Source: Leptodontidium sp. MPI-SDFR-AT-0119
Lineage: Eukaryota > Ascomycota > Leotiomycetes > Helotiales > Leptodontidiaceae
Assembly: GCA_020726505.1 (NCBI GenBank)
Contig: JAHLEZ010000003.1
Span: 1,674,001-1,738,000 of the forward strand
Direction: 5' to 3'
Length of the DNA stretch: 64,000 nucleotides
This document shows positions 55,230 through 64,000 of this stretch, piece after piece. The position numbers and the translations under genes were made by a program. The notes beneath the pieces were generated by a model. That model was not told the DNA's origin. It saw nothing but the letters and a program-made list of their open reading frames with translations, and did not search any database. Each line of letters starts with the position of its first letter. Position 1 is the first letter of the stretch.

Positions 55230-58200
55230 CAGTGTTCCCAATAGTATCTGCAGTATCGACTACACCCCCCACTTCAGTGATATGGGACCATTCTGAGAAA
55301 TACGGAGTGATATGGGACCGTTCCTAGAAATACGTAGTGATATTAGCCTGAAGATTCTGATATTCTAATATATTAGTAGTATACTAGTATACTAGCTTGA
55401 GGCTGGCGGGGTAGTTGGCGGGGTAGTTAGAGGGGTAAAATGAGGCTGAAGCCCTGTAAATACAGGGGGCTGGGAGGTGGTTGGGGCTTACCTGACGCTT
55501 TCTCACCCTTAATAAAGATCTCCTTGCTCTCTAACCAAATTTGTTAGAGGTTGCGAGGCCATTGAACCTTCAAAAGAGGCTAAAGCCGTAGAATTGACCA
55601 TTCGGATGTAGCCCAGCGATTCCCTTGGATTCCCTCATATACCTGGCCTTGTCGTATATATCTTGGGCATTAGATATGCCTTGTTTTTGGTAGTATTCCG
55701 TATGATATTGAATGCCTGGGCACACATCAAGAGGATGTGGAAATGAGGATATACGTCCATTCCATGCTTTTTGACATCTACCTGCCCCTGAATGTGTGAT
55801 TCGGACATTACATTGCCTGTTTTTGGCTGGGAAAATGAAGGTTTTGCAAGCCCAGCGTATCCTTGGATCGTTCTAGTTATGAGGATATACATCAGCTTCA
55901 TCTTTCGGCCCTGTCTAGCTCCTTGTTGGTGTATCCTGGGCATCAGAACTATCGATATTTGGGCGGGATAATGGGCTGATTTCAATGCCTGGATCGTTTG
56001 GAGGAAGTGAGGATATTCGCAGATTCGTAATCTTGACTATGTAGATGTTCAGGAGGTAGGTTTGAGAGCCCTGGATGTGGAAATTGATCAGTTTCTCGCC
56101 CAAAAAGCAGGACATTCTAATGCCCGGATGCCGAGGATACTGAAGGGGGCATACCTACCTGAATGACTATATAAATCGTCCATATCTCTCTCACTATATT
56201 ACCACCAATATCAGCCATATCTCCAAGCACCTCACTGTCGCCCCTCTTATTATCACCTCCTAGACTACCTCGCTGTCGTTATGTCGTCGTCCTAAAGCTC
56301 TAATTCGTCCATTTTCTCTGATATTCCCTCTGAATCTTCGTCGGAGTTTGTTCCTGACGCTGAATTGAAGTGGGAAGAACCTATTCCAGAGATTATTGAG
56401 ATGTTAAAGGAAGTCGTTGATCTAACAGAGAACGACGAAGGTCAGTATATCCCTAGAGCTTAGTTCAGCCAAAAAATCAAGCTCCCATCTCCCGACGTCT
56501 CTTAGCCAGAGGACTCCTTCTCCCAAGACCCTGTTGCCACTGTCATCAATATTGAGAGTAATGCCCGGCAAGATACTATGCCTACGGACCGTCCAAAGCG
56601 TCACTCTCAGTCTAAACTTGAGGTTAAACCTGAGCGCCATCGTACCTCTTTTGTATAGAACCATATGCCGAACGAAGACCCTCAACACATCTACTTCAAC
56701 GAAAACAACGACGTAGAATGGCGCTGTCACTATTGTAGCCGTCGATATCGCGAGTCTGGAGGCACTAGAATTATCAGCCATCACCTTAAGAACGCTCACT
56801 TTGTCGATAAAGAGTCTCCTCGTCAGGAGAGAAAGAAGCGCATCCGCGGAGCTATTGAGAAGGCTATAGACTCAGTCGCTGCTACCGGAGGGTATAAAAA
56901 ACGTCGAATGGAGACGCCAGAACCTGTCGCAGATGAGTATAAAATCGATCCCCACGTCCTTGAGCTCTTGGTGGTCCGTTGGTTTGCGGCAGATTCTCTC
57001 CCACTCTCTACTGTCGAGAGCGATGAATTCCGAGCTGTAATGGCGTATATTAACAAGGACATTGGAGGCTGGCTACTTACCTCTGGCGACACAGTGAGAG
57101 AATGGATTATTCGCGCCTTTAAGGGTGAAAAGGGAAAGAAACAGACCGCTCTATCGAAAGCTCGAAGCCTCATCTATATCAGTTGCGACCTTACTGTTTC
57201 TACTAACGGACTCGCCATTATGTGTTAGATTACTCACTTTATCGACGAGTACGGCGATTTGACGACAGAACCTCTCGCTGTGAGAGAGATTCAAGGTAAC
57301 CACGACCAAGAGAACCTTGCGAGGGCGACTATAGAGGTTATATTAGAGTGGCAGATTAGTGAGAGGCTTGGTTATTTTATTATAGACAATGCTAGCGTTA
57401 ATGACGCGATATTGAGGAGGCTTTCAGTCCGTAAGTTGAGGCTCTTTCCCTGTGCTCTGATTGGTGGCAGAACTACACCGCCTGCTTATTACGGTTAGTT
57501 CCCGCTTTTGACCCGGCTGACTTCTACTACCTCAGTTCTTTTTGATGAACTCTCCATCGACTACGACGCCGAAGAACACAGATTACGCTGTCAGGGCTAT
57601 ATTCTTAACCTCACCGGCGATGCCTTCCTCTTTAAGACTTAAGGTGAAGCCCTCGCAGAGTATAATAACGATTTCTTGTCGATAAAGGCTCTCACGGAGC
57701 TAGAATTCTTGATGTGGCGAAAGAAAGGGGCCATTAGTAAAGCACACAACCACGTAGTTAAATTCAGTCGCAGTACCCTCAAAAACGACTATTAGACGAA
57801 AGTAGGTGGGAAGAAGCTTCCTAGAGATAATGGCACAAGGTGGACGTCTATGTATAAGCTGGTGAGTGTCCTGGATGACGAAATCGTCTAAAAAGCGCTG
57901 CTTAAGCTGTACAAATTACATCCGGATACTATTGGCAAAGATGACCAATTGACTACAGAGGATTTCGCAGAGCTCTATAAGATCAGATTCTTTCTCTAAG
58001 CCATGTATGATACGATCTTATTTATAGAGGGCCACAGTGCAACTTTAGATCGCGTTCTCCCAGCTATAGAGTTTGTGTTGGATCACTTTAAGAGCGGCAA
58101 AGAGACCTACCAAAACGACCGATTCCTGTCACCCTACATTAACTCTAGCTAGTCTAAACTCAATGACTACTACGCCTTGACAGATAAATCTTTAGCTTAC

Positions 58201-59278
58201 GTTGCGGCGGTGGTTCTCGACCCTATAAAGAAGTGGCAATACTTTAAAGAGCAGTAGAAGGTCGCACACCTTAATTGGTTGGAGATTTGGAAGGTTAAGG
58301 TGGAGAGATTTTGGGATATCGATTATAAGGTGATCTTTGCGTCCTGCTACTTCTTCACACTAAAATTATATACTGACTTGCAGAAATTAGTAAACAGGAC
58401 CGAATACCTCACCCCTCATCTCCCTCCTAACTCCCTACTGAAAAGCCTACAAAGAACACTTATATCGCTCACCTCCAGCGTAAACAGGCCTCTAGACTTA
58501 TTTCTGACGAATATGAGCTCTACCTCTCTACTCCACCTATCTCGCCACTTTAACACTATAACCCTCGCAAATAGTAGTTAGAAGCTTCGCAACAAAGCAC
58601 CTACCCTAATCTCTCTCGAATGGCTCTCAACATACTTTCGATTCCAGCTATGTCATCCGAATGCGAACGCCTCTTCTCTGCCACCAAAATTACTATAACA
58701 GACCGACGAAATCGCATAGGGATCGAGCTAGTGGAAGCTCTGGAATGCTTGAAATACTAGCTTCACCTTGAGTCTTAGCTTTCAGAAACAATCTGCGTCA
58801 ATACAAGTAATACAGGCGATTCAGGGGAGATATTAGCGGGAGCTCTCTCAACTGCGAATTATACGGTATTCCCTTTATGTAGAGGGAGGTTAAGATGAGT
58901 TGGGTATACTAGATGCTCTGCTTTGGCTATATTTTACGGTATTTTTGTTAATTTTGGAGCACCTGGATATTTCATTTCTTTCCTACTTTGTTGCGCAACG
59001 CGCTAATATCGTTGTTTTTATATATACTTCAATTACTGTTGTTTCTAGCTCTTAGTTATTCGTCGATTTAGAGTGTTACTTTGGCGTTATTGTGGCAGTT
59101 AGTAATCCATTTTAGGCTTAGTGCCATATTTTTCCAGTATCTCAGTATATCCTCGTACTATACAGTATTATCATTCCCCCTACCAATACGTACAGTCTCA
59201 GAAATACGGTACGTGGTACGTGTGAGACTGCCTGAATACGGAGCTAGTAATACAGAAAGTATACTATTGGGAACACTG
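55230..59278. mobile_element. hAT-family DNA transposon, full length, 4049 bp
   Basis: The left end starts CAGTGTTCCCAATAGTAT. The right end is its exact reverse complement over 18 bp. Directly outside lies an identical 8-bp target duplication GCTACCGT (55222-55229 and 59279-59286). The element carries a transposase gene (56281-58760, +), about 1.05 kb of left non-coding sequence with imperfect repeats, and about 0.5 kb on the right. The CAG-initial ends and 8-bp duplication fit the hAT superfamily. The transposase is inactivated by stops, so the copy is non-autonomous now, although its ends are still intact. Confidence 0.95.
56281..58760 (+). pseudogene. hAT transposase, broken by TAG/TAA stops and a frameshift
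   Basis: The frame runs from ATG 56281 through the whole gene. A BED-type zinc finger is at WRCHYCSRRYRESGGTRI (56720-56790), followed by HHLKNAH. Next come the transposase core (DLTVSTNG, HFIDEYGDLTTEPLAVREIQ, DNASVNDAILRRL, LRCQGYILNLTGDAFLF, DNGTRWTSMYKLV) and the C-terminal dimerisation region MALNILSIPAMSSECERLFS. Every in-frame stop that I read is TAG or TAA, never TGA. Several sit where Gln or Trp is expected, for example the pair of TAG before LEASQQ, where hAT proteins usually have Trp-Trp. A frame change lies between about 58370 and 58455. This is the mark of C-to-T mutation on either strand, as in RIP. The host's own genes end in the same stop codons, so codon reassignment is not the explanation. 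Confidence 0.93.
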
Positions 59279-59286
59279 GCTACCGT
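59279..59286. repeat. Target-site duplication of the first hAT element (right)
   Basis: GCTACCGT, the same 8 bp as at 55222-55229. Confidence 0.93.
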
Positions 59287-60318
59287 AGGGTTTTGGGAAT
59301 TTGATATTTCCAATAGCGTTCTATCTTGCTGTGGTTTTTTTACATGTTCACAAATTTTTACTTGAACACTTGCATAAATTTACTGCACACGAGGTCACGT
59401 CAGGCATATTTCTACCAAGTAGGACTTACTAGGCTACTCGGATTGATTTATCCGATCAGTAGGGAGAAGCCAAGAAGATTGCAAAGTCTGCTCTACCCTT
59501 CTCATATATTTGCAGGTCCTCAGGTCGTACGAATCTCCCATAGCCTGCAGTTTGGCACCAGAGGCTTTTCTGAGCTAATCAGAAGGAACCACGTTGTTCA
59601 ATCATGTGCTTGAATTGATTAATACAGAGCCTCAGCCTCGCCAGGATGCGGTCAAGTACAGCCTGCTTTGAAGTCCTTTTGCAATCTGTCTTGTGCGATT
59701 ACCATCCCTTATATTCGAATAACGCTCTACCTTTCGAAATCTCTTTAATCTTGTTTCGATTCGGTGAATAATGATTCTTTTGCACAGCGCCTCTCAGAGT
59801 CCACAGGTCCAGTAGAGCAGTCTTCGACGAAAGGAAACATGCGTTCTAGACGGAATGACAGATATTTAGTAAGTAGGATTGATTGTGGAGAGTACTAAGA
59901 GAATCAGGGATGTTGTACTGACTTTGCAATTAGCAGACTTCACTGAAGCCTCGGTTACCGATATTCTGCAATCAACACGGAAGCCGGGGTCAACATCTCG
60001 GGCAGATCCGAGTTCCATCAAAAGCTCGACCCCTCTCTATTCGAACGTGGATTTGCGTAAAACAGTGACATTCTCTGATGAGAGAAGGTGCTTATGCCTA
60101 TTAGTGTATTCTCGATTGCAAGACTTCGAATGCTGGCTCTGAAGAGATCTGTGAAGGCTGCGGTCACTGCCGGTGCGATGCCTGCGCCAAGTTTTAAATA
60201 TCCTGACGCCGAGTTTGATCAAAGGAGGCACAATATTCCAGGGGCAGCTGTGCTTTGGACAGAGGTGTAGGGTTAGGGGGTAATCTAGTCTGCCGCTTCA
60301 CTTTGCCCATACAACATA
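59287..60318. other. Flanking DNA between two hAT elements, with a decayed Cys-cluster remnant
   Basis: No intact gene. A weak coding remnant is read at 59879-60200 on the plus strand: KTVTFSDERRCLCLLVYSRL then QDFE. After a one-base shift comes EEICEGCGHCRCDACAKF, a tight cluster of Cys in C-x2-C-x2-C-x-C-x2-C spacing, followed by TAA. It was probably part of a larger gene now cut by mutation. The family is not recognised. Confidence 0.4.
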
Positions 60319-60326
60319 CTGCTGGC
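60319..60326. repeat. Target-site duplication of the second hAT element (left)
   Basis: CTGCTGGC, repeated exactly at 63336-63343. Confidence 0.92.
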
Positions 60327-63300
60327 CAGAGGGTCCAGTAAGCCAATCAGTCAGCTATCAGCTGACGAGATATCTGAACTGATTGACTTACATACAAATT
60401 AGGAGCTGACTGACTTAACTGACGAACTGATCAGCTGCTAATAAGCTGCAGGGGTCAAAATTGAAGCTGTAAATTGCTAGATACCTAGCTAAACTGCATT
60501 ATAGGCGCTCATGATATTAATTAGGCCTCTGTGCTCCCAGTTCTTTAGGCATTCCCTATACTATAATATCTCCCCCGACAGTGTAGAGGTCTCTGAAGTT
60601 GTCTGTTTTGAACAAGAGGAAAAGACTCGTTCGCACTCCGAACTCATAGCAAGGACAGCTAAGAAGTCGAAGGCTATCTTAGCTAACTATAGCCACTAGT
60701 CCTACTTCAATTTCCAGTATTGTAATAGCAATAGATTCGTCGTAGGCTCTTCTAGGTACTGTGCAAGTTGATCTTTCCGACTCGATATACGTGTAAGGGC
60801 GTTTTCTCCCTCTAGAAGGTACAAGGCTATTCAACACAGCCTCCAAGTAGTCGACCTATTACTCTAGTTCGGGGGACAGAGTCTCTTGCCTTATTATAGG
60901 CTCTAACTTGTATTCTCTCTCCCACAACTGCCTCACAGCTCTCTTACTATTATCGACGAATCGTCGCTCGGTACCTATCCATTTCTCTTCAAAATATGCC
61001 CATTTCCAACGCGAGTGGAGTACTAGAGAGGCTTGCCAGGCCACAGAGAAATCGGTTTTGACGTAATACTCTTGAGCCTTATTCCAAGCCAGAGTAATCG
61101 ACTGTTGTATACGCCCTTCGTCATTAAAGGCATCAAATTCGCCCGCAGCCGCGTCGGTTTACAAAGCTTCAAAGTGTCAAAGGAGACTCTCAAACACAAG
61201 TAAGATCTCCTATAAGGCGCCATGAGATGGCTTCCCAGCTCCCTCATTCAGCTTTGTATTTCCTTCAAGAGACTTCATAAGGCGAAATAGCAGCGTAAAG
61301 TACTTAGAAATGAGCTCTAAAGTAAACTACTCTTCGTCCGATAAGTAGTCTTTCTCAAACACCTCTAAGTCGTCGGCGTCTTTTAATACCCTTAGTTTAA
61401 TGGCGTATCGATCGAGAGCTTCGCAGAGAAGAAGAGCACGCGTTATTATTACGTAAGACGCGTTCTAACGTATACCACCGTCCAAAACCAGCTTCAGACT
61501 TCAGTCTATAGCCTTGCCTTCATTCTAATCCTTTTATAAGTCCACGAACAGTTTAGTTCTCTTTCTAGAGGCCATTACATACGCTACTAGGTTATGAAGC
61601 TTCCTTAACACTCCTCGCTCTCTCTAAAGTTGTCTCCTTATAAGTACTCTAGCGGCCTTATAATCCTTCTCAAAACTAGCGCTGTCTTGTCCGAATAAGT
61701 AGGCTTTAGCAATAAGGTTAAGGATATGTCCGATACAGCGCAATCGTCTCTATTTAGGGTCAAATTTAAGCTGTTTAGACAGCTCCACGAGTGTAGTATC
61801 GTTATTAGTTGCGTTGTCAAGGACAAACCAGCCGAGGTTCTAAGAGGTAATACCGAATCGACGAAAAAGAGGGAGGATTACAGAACATTACTCTATCTAA
61901 AGTCAGATTTAACGCGCAGGATAAAGAGTATACATACTAATACCTGTTTTTCTATGTCTTAGTAGCTCTAGTAAGCCTACGAGTCGAGTGACTAGGTCTC
62001 CTTTAGCGTTAATATAATAGAAGACGACAACAATAACATTAATCTTCTCTCTCTTACTTCCTTAGCCGTCAAAAGTGACAGAGATCTTAAAGAGAGCTCT
62101 TATAATCTCTTCAACTAACTATAGTTTAAAATATACGAACATTTAATCAATCCAAGTGGCCATAGTTAAAGAGGAATTAAGTAAAGCACTAATACAGTCT
62201 ATATTAGCTATCTAGAACAGTCTTTTAAGGTTTTTTAACGCGGCTTTTCGTGCTTTCACGTTATCTAAGATAACCTATTTCAAGAAGGCGTTCTTGAACT
62301 CCTTGTGCCAAAAGGGGATCTGTCGATAGGGATCATTATTTATAAACCCCAAAGGTTATACAGGCTGAATTGTCGCTAGTTTTCTCCATATATCTCCCCC
62401 CTTATTCAAGAAGTATATATAGCAAGTGCTCCTCCGCGTTCTTAAGGCTATTTAAGTTAAAGGTATATTACTTGTGCTTAGAGAACCTAGTATTATGATA
62501 GCCTAAAGTCACTAGTTAAGACTAAGTAATGTTAAACAAGAAATCATTAACTTACAGAGTTTACAGGCCTAATATTAGTGTTTCTTAGTACTTACTAGTT
62601 TAATAAAACAATATCCAAGTAGCCAAACCCAAGAAATCCGAGCTCTTTTCGGTGCCAGAGCTAAAGTCTTTCCACGAGGGAGCTTTCTAATATCTACCTC
62701 CCTATCGTTAAAGAGAGGCTAACCATTAACGTAAAGAGAGTATTCAGTAAGTAAATCAACTCGTTCAAGCTCAAAAGGGTCGTAAAATTCGTTATATACT
62801 AGCGTGAGGCGTTAACAAGTGTCACGAAGGTTTAATAAAGCTACTAGTGCCGAAGGTACTAGAGCATTAGAAATAGACATTATACAGTTAAAAACACTAA
62901 GTATAAAGTCCGTAGATAGTGCTAGGGATACTCTAAAGCCAGCATTATTAATAGTAATAAGTGAGGTAAGTGTAGACATGATTTAATAGCGATATACGCA
63001 AAATTAACGACTTAGTGTAAGTCGTTAATGCGGCTAAAGGCATTTCTATTATCCTGCCGCGTTTCACCGCCTAATTTTGGCCTATCAGAGTGGGTTTTTA
63101 CGCTCCGGGATCGTCAAATCGCAAGCGAAGGCATCAAAATATCATTAAAAGCATCAAATATTACCCCTATAATATGAGACTAATATCACTCAAAATTACA
63201 GACTCAGCTGATTTGAACTAATCAGCTGAGCCAATCACAGCTGACGGGCTTACAAATAAATCACAGCTGATTGGCTGACGAGAATCTCCCAGCTGGCTTA

Positions 63301-63335
63301 TTGGCTTAGCAATCGCCGGCTTATTGGGCCCTCTG
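60327..63335. mobile_element. Second hAT-family transposon, 3009 bp, heavily mutated
   Basis: The ends are imperfect inverted copies: left CAGAGGGTCCAGTAAGCC and right (opposite strand) CAGAGGGCCCAATAAGCC. Exact 8-bp target duplications CTGCTGGC flank them (60319-60326 and 63336-63343). A decayed transposase lies on the minus strand. Both ends are rich in CAGCTGA/TCAGCTG motifs over about 150 bp, probable transposase-binding repeats. The differences between the ends are mostly C/T or G/A, as RIP would leave. Confidence 0.93.
60500..62979 (-). pseudogene. hAT transposase remnant, many stops
   Basis: Reading from an ATG at 62979 (MSTLTSLITINNAGFRVSLA), transposase pieces appear in order with many TAG/TAA codons between them: DTTLVELSKQLKFDPK, then RRLRCIGHILNLIAKAYLFG (about 61690-61830); LASLV-type helices with RWKWAYFEEKWIGTERRFVD (about 60960-61010); and finally AFDFLAVLAMSSECERVFSS (about 60600-60665), the hAT dimerisation motif. 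The motif differs from that of the first element, so the two belong to different hAT families. The exact 3' end of the coding part is uncertain. Confidence 0.85.
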
Positions 63336-63343
63336 CTGCTGGC
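63336..63343. repeat. Target-site duplication of the second hAT element (right)
   Basis: CTGCTGGC, the same 8 bp as at 60319-60326. Confidence 0.92.
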
Positions 63344-64000
63344 AGAGCCGGGCAGGGAGTCAAACACCAATCCCAGCACCCCCGTAGAGGTCAGATTTCC
63401 TTCAAAGGCACCCATTCCAGTTTGGAGAAGTCTGTACTTGCTAGTATGATAGGAAAAGGAGCAAGGCGGCGAATTTCGTTATGGCAGATTTTTGGATTTA
63501 TGCCGCACGGCTACAATTCGCGAGATATTGATACTAAGGTACTCCATATGAAGAATGAAATTTCGTACTTCCGGATCAACTATCTAGGTTTGTTGTGATA
63601 CATTTAACCAGGCGTAAGCCAGCTGATTAGAACGAAATGAGGAACGCAGAGTCAAGTTCTTCAACCTCCGTCACTTCGTTACACCTTTCCAATGTTGGAA
63701 AAACTGGCAGATCATACTTTCCAAGTCATCGATACACTGAGGGTGTTGGGTTCTTGTCTTGAATGTTGCTGCTGCATCATCTAGAGAGAGGAACATACAA
63801 ATAGTGGCTTAATCCTTGAGAGTTCGTGTCCCACGGTGATGCTTGCCCATGATCGAAAAGTCCCTGCACGGCTTCATTGTCTCCTATTTCACACATCCGA
63901 ATACCAGAGAATTGTCAGGCACCGCCCGGTACGACTTCAAGCGGCAGTCAAGCCCTTGAATTGACTTCGATAGTAGCACTTGGATCCCAAAGTTCACACC
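63344..64000. other. Right-hand flank, no gene recognised
   Basis: No ORF with recognisable content. This is the original DNA into which the second hAT element inserted. Confidence 0.5.

Noticed and set aside
56281..58760. Stop-codon reassignment (TAG/TAA read as Gln)
   Set aside because: Intact host genes in the window end at TAG, TAA or TGA normally. The damage is limited to transposon-like DNA and also hits Trp codons, so mutation explains it.

Overview
The window is nuclear DNA of a filamentous ascomycete. The evidence is short GT-AG introns with CTRAC/TACTAA-like branch points, dispersed 5S rRNA genes, a Zn2Cys6 regulator, a WSC-domain secreted protein, a G-protein gamma subunit with a fungal-type CaaX end, and transposons carrying RIP-like damage (C-to-T changes that turn Gln and Trp codons into TAG/TAA). 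A helotialean (Leotiomycetes) origin is my impression from general protein resemblance and is not proven.

The left half (1 to about 32 kb) is housekeeping territory with intact genes and wide gaps. In order it holds: a partial CoA-transferase family III (CaiB/BaiF) gene (-), a Zn2Cys6 transcription factor (+), a small dehydrin-like stress protein (+), a secreted two-WSC-domain Cys-rich protein (+), eIF3a/TIF32 (-), G-protein gamma (+), an Rdx/SelW-family protein (+), the PP1 catalytic subunit (+) and a large LRR protein (-). I rebuilt exons by hand. Two introns appear to use GC-AG splice sites, and two genes contain very small exons (8 and 10 nt).

From about 32 to 40 kb there is gene-free, microsatellite-rich DNA. 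The right part (about 40 to 64 kb) is an accessory, repeat-rich compartment. It holds a large decayed gene bracketed by two 5S rRNA remnants, a remnant split by a G24 tract, a MITE with a TA target duplication, a full-length 5S rRNA, a frameshifted SRPK-like kinase pseudogene, and two hAT transposons. Both hAT elements have recognisable terminal inverted repeats and exact 8-bp target-site duplications, and both transposases are broken by stops.

Two intact genes stand inside this compartment and share one 451-bp divergent promoter: a 1472-residue helical-repeat/CHAT protease with its His-Cys dyad, and a 336-residue protein whose central segment and acidic tail resemble a gasdermin-like pore-former. 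I propose this pair as a candidate protease/gasdermin cell-death module. It is the most interesting item in the window.
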